From an uncultured Bacteroidales bacterium (GTDB lineage Bacteria; Bacteroidota; Bacteroidia; Bacteroidales; F082): DNA of 64,000 nucleotides. The translations under genes and the position numbers were made by a program. Within the stretch, counting starts at the first letter, position 1; each line of letters opens with the position of its first letter. Of this stretch, positions 48,408-57,491 are shown piece after piece. Below the pieces are notes generated by a model. It saw only the letters and a program-made list of their open reading frames with translations. It searched no databases and was not told where the DNA came from. Location of the stretch: NCBI GenBank assembly GCA_947303335.1, contig CAMYYB010000005.1:1-64000 (forward strand), written 5' to 3'.

Positions 48408-51400
48408 TTACTCCTTGACCAGCTTTTTGGTGGTAATACCGTTGTCGGTGACGACTCTCAGCAGGTAGGCACCGGTGGCTTTGTCGCCGAGGTTGACCTG
48501 TATATGGTCGTTCTCGACCTCCTCAGAGAGGATGACTTGTCCGTAGGTGTCCATCACCTCAATCTTTCGGATTCCTACGCCTTCGACGTTAAAGACACCC
48601 TTCGATGGGTTGGGATAGACATAGGCGGGAACTATTAGGCTGTCGTCTGTGCCCATCGCGCCGAAGTGCAGGGTGACAGGCTCGGTCAGTGTGCCTTCCG
48701 TTCCATCCGTCTTGTACGTGACGAGGTTTTCAGACCAGCTCAAGTCGTGTCCGTTGGTCAGCACGAAGTGCAGGTGCTCGGCCTGGTCGCCGAAGGCGAG
48801 CAGGAAGGCTACATAGCGGTCGAGCGGCTCAATGTACATCAGCTTGACGCTGCCTCGGCACTCGTCGCCGACGAAGGCAGCCAGTTCGTAGTCCTCGGAG
48901 CGGAGCTCGGTGCCTTCCACCTCCACCACAGCAGTGATGAGCATGTTGTCGGCATAGTTTTCGTCGGCTGGGACGAAGACATTGTCGTAAGGCGAGAGGT
49001 TAGGCTTGAGTTCCTCGTTGTCACGAATGGTCGGGTAGACCAGCGTCTTGGGCATGTTGTTGCTCGACTTGTACATGTAGCCCTGTCCGGGTTCAAGGGT
49101 GTTCAGAGTACCGTACCACATGCTGTTGGAGCCGTTGGAGAAGTAGGTCGCCGACTGGCTCCTGCCCTTGATGATGTCGTCGGCATCCGGCGTGAAGCCG
49201 CTCAGGGCCGTAGCGACAGACATGCTGTGGGTGGAGATGAAGCCAATCCAATTCCATCCGTTATTGATGGTGATGGGGTGGTCCTCCGGCTGGGCCATGT
49301 CGCCTGTAATCACGACGTCGCAAGGTGCGCTGGTGCGGATTTTGAACATCTGCTCGTTGTTGATGGCGGTGAGTCCTCCGTACCAGCTGGTGTTGCCTTG
49401 GTAGGTGTAGCTGTCGACACTGGCGTTCTTGCCCTGGATGCGGATGCCTGATGCGCCGAGGCTGTTCTCTAACATCTGGAGTCCGTTGATGCCTGACTGC
49501 TCGATGTAGGTGCTCCACCAACTCCATCCCGAAGAGATGGGAAGGCTGTGAACTAGCTGGAAGTGTGCCACGAAGTCGGCTGCCTCAGTCACCGTGAACT
49601 CATAAATGGCCTCGGTGGAAACCACGTTATCGTCCAAGGTCCAGTACATGAACTGGAAGCCGTTGTTGGCGTAGGCGGTGAGGGTGCAGGAAGCGCCGAT
49701 GGCGTAGGTGCCTGCGCCGTCAACCGTGCCGGCCCCTACTGGGTCAACCGTGGCGGTGATGTCAACCGTAGAGGTGAAGTTAGCCTCAAAGGGTTCGGAC
49801 AGTAAGCCGTAACCATCCTCGGTGAAGGGCACGCAGGCAGGAGGTGTCAGGTTGAGTTCCTGCTCAATGCTGTGGTCGTAGAGCCTGAAGGACAGCTCAT
49901 GCCCGTTCTCGCCAAACATGTTGACATAGACGATGTAGCGCTGTGTATACTCGAATAAGGAGGCGATGGCTGTACCGCGGCACTCGTCACCGCAGAAGAT
50001 ACCGAGTTCCAGCATGTCAGACCGCTGCTCGACCCCATCAATCAGGATGACGGCAACGATGGCAGAGGTCTGCGAGTAGAGGTTCTCGCTGCATGGTGTC
50101 CAGTAGGTGGTGAGTTGCCCTTGGTCTTCGAAGTTGGCAACAAGCTCCCTATTGCCCGTCACAATAAAGCTGTATTGGGTATCGGTACTGATTACATTGC
50201 CGTTCTCAGTCCAGTTGACGAAAATGTAGCCCTCGTTGGCCGTAGCTATCAACGTGCAGGTTGTACCATAGTCGTAAGTATCCGCGCCGCTCACCGTGCC
50301 GCCCTCAGTCGGGTTGGCCGTGGCTGTAATCTCGTAGCTATAGATGGAGAAGACCGCCTCCAAAGTTCTATCTTCGGTTATAGTGAAGGAGAAGGAGGTG
50401 CTGGTGCTGACCACATTGCCGTTCTCAGTCCAGTGGACGAAGGCATAGCCCGCATTAGCTGTTGCTGTCAGTGTGCAGGTCTCGAAGTGATTGTAGATAC
50501 CTGCACCAGTGATGATGCCGCCCTCAGTGGGTGAAGCCGTAGCGGTGATTTCGTAGCTGTTGAGGCTGAAGTTAGCCACCAGGGTTCTCTCTCCTGTCAC
50601 TGTGAAGCTGTAGACAACATTGGTGCTGACCACATTGCCGTCCTCGGTCCAGTTGACGAAGGTGTAGCCTTGGCTGGCTACTGCCGTCAGCGTGCAGGTC
50701 TCAAAGTGGTTGTGGATACCTGTGCCGTTGATGGTACCGCCTGCCTGTGGGTTGGCAGAGGCAGTGATTTCATAACTGTTGAGGCTGAAATTGGCCACCA
50801 GGTTCCTGTTGCTGCTCACGGTGAAGCTGTATTGGGCATCCGTGCTGACTACCTCATCACCCTCCGTCCAGTTAACGAAGGTGTAGCCCGTGTTGGCAGA
50901 GGCCATGACGGTGAAGGTGGAGCCGTAAGTGTAGTTACCCTCGAAGGATACCGTACCGCCGTTGGTCGGGTTGGCCGATGCGGTGATGTTGTAGCTGTTG
51001 ATGGAGAATACCGCCTCCAAAGTCCTTTCGCTTGTGACGGTGAAGGTATAGGTGGCGTTGACAGAGACCACCAAGCCGTTCTCTTTCCAGCTGACGAAGG
51101 TGTAGCCCGTGCTGGCTGTTGCCGTCAACGTGGCAGTTGCGCCATAGCTGAAGACACCCATGCCGTTGACGGTGCCGCCCTCTTCGGGACTGGCGTAGGC
51201 ACTGACCTCATAGCTGTTGAGGCTGAAGTTGGCCACTAAGGTCCTGTCGTCAGTCACAACGAAGCTGTATTGGGCATCGGTGCTGACCACCTCGCCCTCT
51301 TCTGTCCAATTGACGAAGGTATAGCCCGTGTTGGCTGTTGCTGTCAGTGTGGCGGTGGAGCCGTAGGTGTACGGGCCTGTGCCGGTGATGGTACCTCCCT

Positions 51401-54400
51401 GTTCGGGAGAGGCAGAGGCAACAATCTCGTAGCTGTTGAGGCTGAAGTTGGCCACCAAGGTTCTGTCACTTGTCACGGTGAAGAAATATTCGGCCTCCGT
51501 GCTGACTATCGAGTCGTTCTCCGTCCAGTTCGTGAAGGTGTAGCCTCCGTTGGGGGTCGCTGTCAAGAGACAGGTGCTGCCTTCAGTGTACGCACCCATG
51601 CCAGTAACGGTACCGCCTTCGGTCGGGATGGGCGAGGCTTCAATGTTGTAGGAGATGAAATTAATATTACGAATCAAACGGACACTATGCCCGATAGGAT
51701 GTAAGGAGTTGCTACAAACATTGTAAGACCCATAGCTCATGCTAAAGTAAATGGTGTACACACCTGCCCAATCTTGTTTTGTAGCAGACCAATACTCACC
51801 GGATTCTCCGATACTACCTAGTTCAGTTCCCCATCGGTTTCCTGCTGCGGGTAGAAAAACAACTCCATTGGTCTCAAGCAAATTTGTCCAATCATCAAGG
51901 CTAATAATATTACTGTCATATTGGGCAGTTCCTGCATTTGCATTGTTGAAAGTGTAAATATGCGTAGACCAATTGTCGGGCAATATGATTAATCCATTTA
52001 CATTATTAACTCTGGCTTTGGCAAAACGGACACCTGAAGCAGTGACCCGCAAGTTAAACAAATAATCCCATTCGGCATTGGTCGGGGTGCGCCAACCGCA
52101 ATGTTCAGCATTGCCTCCATTAATGATAGCATTGTAGCCCCAATCGGCTTGTCCTGTTTGGTCATTAAGATCATAATCTGGTGAGCCGTAAGCAAAGAAA
52201 TCACTTGTGTTAGAGAGGACTGTTTCCCAAGGTTGGTAACGTAATGCTCCGTGATTATAGCCGCTTGTACCCCAAGCAAATAGGTCACGATCAGCATTTT
52301 CATTTTCGCTACCTTGGCCATTGTCCCCCAGGTATTCCCACTGATGTTCAGCGAATTTCCAGTAAGGCTCGGCGGCACTGCCGATGTACTGCAAGTTACC
52401 TTGCGCGAAATACACCAGCGAACCTTCGCCTACCGAGAACAGACCGTTGATGGCACCCGAAGGCGCTTCGGCCTGAACCTCGAAGTTGACCACTAAGGTC
52501 CTGTTGCCTTCTACAGTGAAGGTGTAAACGGGATTGGTGGAGACTATCGAGTCGTTCTCCGTCCAGCTCACAAAGAGGTATCCTTGGTTGGGGGTAGCTG
52601 TCAAGGTGCATTCGTCACCCAGATGGTAACCGCCAGTGCCGTTCGCAGTTCCACCTTCTTCGGGGTTCGCTTCAGCAGCGATGCTGTACAAACCTAAGCT
52701 GGCACCGAAACGCTCGACGTCGATGCTGTGGTTATAGGCAATCTCCTCGGGCGTCAGCGTCCTGTTGTAGATACGGATGCAGTAGATGCTGTCGTTCCAT
52801 CCTCTTTCCTCCATAAAGCTATTGCCGAAAACGACGGTTTGATCAGAGTTGACGCCGTTGGGAATATTGCTGATGTTGGTCTTCCAAACGCCGTTCAGGA
52901 AGGAACCGTTGAACCTCGTGTAAGAAACCGTGGCGACTTGGTCGTCGGCTTCAGTTACGGGCAACTGGCCCAAGGTCTCCATTCTTTCATCTACCTGGTC
53001 GTTTTGGAAATTCGTGCCATCCTCATTCCAGTGCCAACCTGCCAGCCCTCTCCATGTTGGCGTGGTCCTGTCGCAATCGATATAGGTGACAATCTCAATG
53101 GTGATGTCGTTGTTCAACGAGTTGAAATATCTCCAAGTATGCCCAGTGTTGAGGTATCCCCCGTTGCCAAGTCCTATGAAGTGGTTGTCTTCCCAAGTGT
53201 AGGACGCATAGCCATTTACCGTCAGGTCATAGTTACCCACCAAGTCTTCCCAGACCGTGGTTGTGGTGGAATGCCCGTCTCTGGTGTTCAGAATGCCGTC
53301 TACGTGCATGATTAAGCCATCCGAAATATAGTCAGGTGGATTATAGACGGCAAAGTTGGCTCTATAGGTTGCGGCTTCGGTTACAATGAAGCTGTAGGTG
53401 GCTTCGGTGGAGACCACCGAGTCGTTCTCCGTCCAGTTCACAAAGGTGTAGCCTTCGTTGGGGGTTGCCGTCAAGGTGCATTCGGTACCCACAGGGTATC
53501 CGCCGCCACCACTCACAGTTCCTCCTTCCTCGGGGTTCGCCTCGGCGATGATTTGGTACACTCCGTAGCCGAAACGCGCCATGTCGATGCTGTGGTTGTA
53601 GGCTATCTCCTCAGCCGTCAGCGACCTGTTGTAGATACGGATGGCATAGATGCTGTCATTCCATCCTCTCTGCTGCATGTAGCTGTTGCCAAAGACGGCT
53701 GTTTGGTTGGAATTGATACTGTTAGCAATATTGTCGTTATTGGTTCTCCACTCACCATTCAAGAAAGAACCATGTCTCGTCGTAAAGGTTAATGTGGCGA
53801 CTTGGTCGTCGACTTCAGCTACGGGCAGCGAACGCATGGTTTCCATCCTTCCGCTTCCTTGTTCGTTTTGTATCGCAACGCCATCGCTACCTACATGCCA
53901 ACCGGCCAAACCTCTATAGGCTGGAGAGGTCTTGTCGCAATCGATGTAGGCGACAATCTCAAGGGTGAAATCACCGGTCAACGATTTAAAATACTTCCAT
54001 GGCTTTCCGGTATTGAGGTATCCCCCGTTGCCAAGTCCTATGAAGTGGTTGTCTTCCCAAGTGTAAGAGGAATAGTTGTTTACCGACAGGTCATAGAAGC
54101 CTACCAGGTCTTCCCAGACATCCGTTTCGTCAGAGTGTCCGTCACGGGTGTTCTGGATGCCGTCCACTTGCATGATGAGGCCGTTAGAGACATAGTTGGC
54201 AAATGCGGGATTGAAGGCATAGAAGGTGGCCACATAGTTGGCATTTTCGGTAACGGTGAAGGTAATGCTGGGGTTTTCGGAGACCACCTCGCCGTTCAGC
54301 GACCAGTTGAGGAAGAGATATCCCTCATTGTTGGTGGCTGCGATGGTGCAGCTGGCGCCGTGGGTGTAGGTACCGCCGCCATCCAGTGTTCCAGCGCTGC

Positions 54401-57400
54401 CGATGTTGCTCGACAGGTTGATTTGGTACTGGTTCAATTCGAAGTTGGCGATGAGGTTGCGCTCTTCTTGAATAATGAAGGTGTATTCGGTATCGGTGCT
54501 GACCACTTCGCCGTTCTCTGTCCAGCTCACAAGATGGTAGCCTGTGTTGGCGGTGGCTTCCAACGTGACGGTGTCGCCTTCATAGTAGGTGCCTGCGCCT
54601 GTTACGGTGCCGCCCTCTTCGGGCAACACCTCTACGAGAACATCGTAGAAGGCGTAGGGCGAGGTCACGGAAAGCAGGGCGGCTTGCGAGCATTGCGTTC
54701 CGCAGCCTCCGTTCACGGCACAGCGATACTGGTTGCCGTTCATGCCGATGGTGACACCATTAACTTGCAGCGTGTTGGTGTTCACGCCGGCGTACATCAC
54801 ATCGTTGGATAGGTTGCTCCAGGTTGCTCCCTGATCTTCGCTCAATTGCCAGACGTAGGTCAGGTTGCTGCCAGTGGTGCCGATGACAAAGCTGGTGCTT
54901 TCACCTTCAAGAACGACTTGGTTTTGAGGCTGTTCGTCAATGGTGAAGTTGACGGGTCTCACTACGATGCTGCCGTTGGTGAAGGTGGAGGGGATAATCT
55001 CGCCCGACTGGGTGGCATATTCGCAGATCGTCGTATTCCAGTTCAGTGCTGAGCTGCCTTGGTCGCCTGTGAACTTGACCCAAAGCAGTGTGCCATTGCC
55101 GATGTTGGCACCCGAGGCTGACATCCAGGTGGCGTAGACCACACCATCGTTGGCATTGAGTTGCAGCTCTCCGTTGTTCAAGTGGTAGTTGACTCCCTCA
55201 TAGCCCGCGTAGGTCAGAATGTCGGGGTTGTAAGCCAGCGCTAAGGAGAAGGCACCCACACCGTTGAAGTTGGTCACGCTGATGGGGATGCTGAACTCAG
55301 TCTCTGAGCAAGTGGTCATCGAGCCGATTGTGGTGTTGATGGTGGGGATGAAGTGATTCACCGTGAGCTTGGCACTGTTGGATATGGCTTCGGGATCGCA
55401 TCCGCCGCTTACCACGCAATGGTAGCGATAACCATTCATCGCAAGGGTGGCGTTGGTGATGGTCATCGTCGACGATGTGACATTGCTGTAGAGGCTGCCG
55501 TTGATCAGGTTAGTCCACGTCAAGCCGTCATCCTGGCTCACCTGCCATTGGTAGCTGATGGAATAGCCGCCTGCACTGACGGAGAAGGTGGTGTTCTCAC
55601 CCTCGATAATGCTGCGGTTGACGGGGTGGCTGTTGATGTAAGGGGCTGACTGTATGGTCGCCGTGCCGTTTTGGTAGGTCGTCGGGAAGAGCTGGCCTTG
55701 CGTGCTGGCGTATTCGCAGCGGTCGGTAACCCAGGTCAGGTTGGCGTTGCCGGGTGTTCCAGTGAACATCAGCGAGAGCAATCGCCCGTTGCTAAATGTG
55801 GCGCCGCCAACCGACATCCATGAGATGAAGATCTTGCCTCCGTCTTCATTGACCAACAGCGTGCCGTTTGACAAGGCTGTATTCACGTTCTCATAGCCTT
55901 CGTAGGTGAGCAACGTACTGTTGTAGGTCAAGGTCAAGGAGACTGAACCGACACCCGTGAAGTTGTCGACGAGGAGGTCGGCATCAAACACCACATCCTC
56001 GCATGAAGTCACGCTGGACAGCTGTGAGTGAATGGTGGGTAGGAAGGGAATCACGTGCAAAATACCGGCGTTGGAGTAGGCGGCAGGGTCGCAGGTGCCA
56101 GTCACCTGGCAGCGATAGCAGTATTGGTCCATTCCGCTGGTCACGTTGGAAACGGTCAGGGTTGCCGAGTTGACGTTGCTGTAGTGTGTTCCGTTGCTCA
56201 GGTCGTTCCACTGCACGCCGTTGTCCGTGCTCTCCTGCCATTGGTAGGCGATATTTGTTCCGCTTGCACTGACGCTGAAGGTAGTGTTGTTGCCTTCATC
56301 GATGGTGCGGTTGGAAGGATGCGAGGTAATGGTAGGGGCATAATAGACGGTAGCCGAACCCGAGGAGAACGTGGTGGGGAAAATGAGTCCCGTGGGGGAG
56401 CTGTATTCGCATTGTGAGGTGTTCCAAGTGAAGTTGGAATTGCCTGATACCGACTCAAACTTCAGGTTAAAGAGGTCGACATTTCCAATGTTCAAGTTGG
56501 CTTGTTGGGCAATCCATACGATGTAGACGACACCGTTGTCCGCATGAATCTTCAGCAGTCCGTCCTCGAGTCCGGGGTTGACGTTGTCATAGCCCAAGAA
56601 AGTCACCATGTTGGCGTTGTAGTTCAGCGCCAAGGAGATGGAACCCACGTTGTTGCAGTTGGTCACCGAGACGGGGATACTGAACTCTGTGGAAGGGCAT
56701 GAGGTGATGGCTCCTGCTGTGGTGTGGATGGTGGGTAGCAAATCGTTCACCATCAACAGGGCGGCATTGGAATAGACCATCGGGTCGCAGGTGCCCGTCA
56801 CTTGGCAACGGTAACGATTACCATTGAAGTTCAGGGGTGTCGAGGTGATGCTCATCTGTGAGGTGGTCACATTATTATAAGGTGTGCCGTTGTTCAGGTT
56901 GCTCCACGTTGTTCCGCCATTGGTGCTCACTTGCCATTGGTAACTGAGACCAGTACCGGTGGCACCGACAGAGATGGTGGCGTTTTGCCCTTCCGTCACA
57001 GTGATGTTATTAGGCTGTGAGGTGATGGTGGGCACCGAATACACTGAGACGGAGCCGTTGGTGTAGGTGGAAGGAATCACATTTCCGTAGGAATCGCTGT
57101 ACTCGCAGCTTGCGGTGTTCCACGTCAAGGCTGAGGTGCCGTTGATGCCTTCGAAACGGAACTCGATAAGGGTCTCATTGCCGAAGTCCACGGCGTTGAG
57201 CGAGAACCAGGTGAGGTAGACTGTGCCCCCCGATGCGTTCACATGCAAGTTGCTACCGAAGTGCGAACTGGCGTTTTGGTAGCCTATATAGGTCACTTTA
57301 CTGGCATCGTAGTTCAAGGCGAGGCTGATGGCTGATACGCCGTTGCAGCTGGCTACCGTGATGGGAATAGCGGATTCCGAGCCTGGGCATGTCGAGCCAC

Positions 57401-57491
57401 TGCCCGCGAAGGTGTCGATGGTGGCATGGGCCACCACCGGCATCACGGCGAACAGAAAAGCGACAATGATGTTTATGATTTGTTTTTTCAT
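48408..57491 (-). CDS. Giant T9SS protein with four cohesin-like/Ig-like pairs and twelve InlB-like repeats
   Basis: This 3027-aa secreted protein has a signal peptide (IINIIVAFLFAVMPVVAHA). Residues about 25-945 hold four units, each a cohesin-like domain (for example GSISLALNYNANMVTFLGY, GNVDLFNLKFESVSGNSNFTWN) followed by an Ig-like domain (ITSQPNNITVTEGQNATI, YQWQVSTNGG). Two InlB-like repeats follow, then two LamG-like domains (about 1095-1305 and 1385-1597, each ending IRIYNRSLTAEEIAYNHSID-like) split by repeats. A formylglycine-enzyme-like/FISUMP-type domain (about 1679-1940, GWRTPTNAEWDYLF) precedes seven tandem InlB-like repeats (about 1945-2454), a GDECRG module, one more repeat, the GWNWW module (about 2650-2815), a second GDECRG module and a type A sorting domain (VYPNPSKGVFNVEG to LVKE). 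It overlaps the stop of the upstream gene by 4 bases. Probably a scaffold or adhesin. Confidence 0.88.
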   Translation of the reverse strand: MKKQIINIIVAFLFAVMPVVAHATIDTFAGSGSTCPGSESAIPITVASCNGVSAISLALNYDASKVTYIGYQNASSHFGSNLHVNASGGTVYLTWFSLNAVDFGNETLIEFRFEGINGTSALTWNTASCEYSDSYGNVIPSTYTNGSVSVYSVPTITSQPNNITVTEGQNATISVGATGTGLSYQWQVSTNGGTTWSNLNNGTPYNNVTTSQMSITSTPLNFNGNRYRCQVTGTCDPMVYSNAALLMVNDLLPTIHTTAGAITSCPSTEFSIPVSVTNCNNVGSISLALNYNANMVTFLGYDNVNPGLEDGLLKIHADNGVVYIVWIAQQANLNIGNVDLFNLKFESVSGNSNFTWNTSQCEYSSPTGLIFPTTFSSGSATVYYAPTITSHPSNRTIDEGNNTTFSVSASGTNIAYQWQESTDNGVQWNDLSNGTHYSNVNSATLTVSNVTSGMDQYCYRCQVTGTCDPAAYSNAGILHVIPFLPTIHSQLSSVTSCEDVVFDADLLVDNFTGVGSVSLTLTYNSTLLTYEGYENVNTALSNGTLLVNEDGGKIFISWMSVGGATFSNGRLLSLMFTGTPGNANLTWVTDRCEYASTQGQLFPTTYQNGTATIQSAPYINSHPVNRSIIEGENTTFSVSAGGYSISYQWQVSQDDGLTWTNLINGSLYSNVTSSTMTITNATLAMNGYRYHCVVSGGCDPEAISNSAKLTVNHFIPTINTTIGSMTTCSETEFSIPISVTNFNGVGAFSLALAYNPDILTYAGYEGVNYHLNNGELQLNANDGVVYATWMSASGANIGNGTLLWVKFTGDQGSSALNWNTTICEYATQSGEIIPSTFTNGSIVVRPVNFTIDEQPQNQVVLEGESTSFVIGTTGSNLTYVWQLSEDQGATWSNLSNDVMYAGVNTNTLQVNGVTIGMNGNQYRCAVNGGCGTQCSQAALLSVTSPYAFYDVLVEVLPEEGGTVTGAGTYYEGDTVTLEATANTGYHLVSWTENGEVVSTDTEYTFIIQEERNLIANFELNQYQINLSSNIGSAGTLDGGGTYTHGASCTIAATNNEGYLFLNWSLNGEVVSENPSITFTVTENANYVATFYAFNPAFANYVSNGLIMQVDGIQNTRDGHSDETDVWEDLVGFYDLSVNNYSSYTWEDNHFIGLGNGGYLNTGKPWKYFKSLTGDFTLEIVAYIDCDKTSPAYRGLAGWHVGSDGVAIQNEQGSGRMETMRSLPVAEVDDQVATLTFTTRHGSFLNGEWRTNNDNIANSINSNQTAVFGNSYMQQRGWNDSIYAIRIYNRSLTAEEIAYNHSIDMARFGYGVYQIIAEANPEEGGTVSGGGGYPVGTECTLTATPNEGYTFVNWTENDSVVSTEATYSFIVTEAATYRANFAVYNPPDYISDGLIMHVDGILNTRDGHSTTTTVWEDLVGNYDLTVNGYASYTWEDNHFIGLGNGGYLNTGHTWRYFNSLNNDITIEIVTYIDCDRTTPTWRGLAGWHWNEDGTNFQNDQVDERMETLGQLPVTEADDQVATVSYTRFNGSFLNGVWKTNISNIPNGVNSDQTVVFGNSFMEERGWNDSIYCIRIYNRTLTPEEIAYNHSIDVERFGASLGLYSIAAEANPEEGGTANGTGGYHLGDECTLTATPNQGYLFVSWTENDSIVSTNPVYTFTVEGNRTLVVNFEVQAEAPSGAINGLFSVGEGSLVYFAQGNLQYIGSAAEPYWKFAEHQWEYLGDNGQGSENENADRDLFAWGTSGYNHGALRYQPWETVLSNTSDFFAYGSPDYDLNDQTGQADWGYNAIINGGNAEHCGWRTPTNAEWDYLFNLRVTASGVRFAKARVNNVNGLIILPDNWSTHIYTFNNANAGTAQYDSNIISLDDWTNLLETNGVVFLPAAGNRWGTELGSIGESGEYWSATKQDWAGVYTIYFSMSYGSYNVCSNSLHPIGHSVRLIRNINFISYNIEASPIPTEGGTVTGMGAYTEGSTCLLTATPNGGYTFTNWTENDSIVSTEAEYFFTVTSDRTLVANFSLNSYEIVASASPEQGGTITGTGPYTYGSTATLTATANTGYTFVNWTEEGEVVSTDAQYSFVVTDDRTLVANFSLNSYEVSAYASPEEGGTVNGMGVFSYGATATLTATASTGYTFVSWKENGLVVSVNATYTFTVTSERTLEAVFSINSYNITASANPTNGGTVSFEGNYTYGSTFTVMASANTGYTFVNWTEGDEVVSTDAQYSFTVSSNRNLVANFSLNSYEITASANPQAGGTINGTGIHNHFETCTLTAVASQGYTFVNWTEDGNVVSTNVVYSFTVTGERTLVANFSLNSYEITATASPTEGGIITGAGIYNHFETCTLTATANAGYAFVHWTENGNVVSTSTSFSFTITEDRTLEAVFSIYSYEITATANPTEGGTVSGADTYDYGTTCTLIATANEGYIFVNWTENGNVISTDTQYSFIVTGNRELVANFEDQGQLTTYWTPCSENLYSQTSAIVAVILIDGVEQRSDMLELGIFCGDECRGTAIASLFEYTQRYIVYVNMFGENGHELSFRLYDHSIEQELNLTPPACVPFTEDGYGLLSEPFEANFTSTVDITATVDPVGAGTVDGAGTYAIGASCTLTAYANNGFQFMYWTLDDNVVSTEAIYEFTVTEAADFVAHFQLVHSLPISSGWSWWSTYIEQSGINGLQMLENSLGASGIRIQGKNASVDSYTYQGNTSWYGGLTAINNEQMFKIRTSAPCDVVITGDMAQPEDHPITINNGWNWIGFISTHSMSVATALSGFTPDADDIIKGRSQSATYFSNGSNSMWYGTLNTLEPGQGYMYKSSNNMPKTLVYPTIRDNEELKPNLSPYDNVFVPADENYADNMLITAVVEVEGTELRSEDYELAAFVGDECRGSVKLMYIEPLDRYVAFLLAFGDQAEHLHFVLTNGHDLSWSENLVTYKTDGTEGTLTEPVTLHFGAMGTDDSLIVPAYVYPNPSKGVFNVEGVGIRKIEVMDTYGQVILSEEVENDHIQVNLGDKATGAYLLRVVTDNGITTKKLVKE
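50130..51655 (-). repeat. Seven tandem InlB-like B-repeat units (coding)
   Basis: Seven units of about 71 residues (about 213 bp) lie head to tail inside the 3027-aa gene. Each has the pattern SYEITA-ANP-EGGT--G-G-Y followed by TLTA-A--GYTFVNWTE-G-VVSTD--YSF-V---R-LVANF. Neighbouring units are very similar in DNA as well, so unit number may change by recombination. Confidence 0.85.

Noticed and set aside
50130-51655. Repeated units looked at first like a direct-repeat array
   Set aside because: Units are about 213 bp, coding, in frame and separated by nothing; they are protein repeats, not CRISPR.
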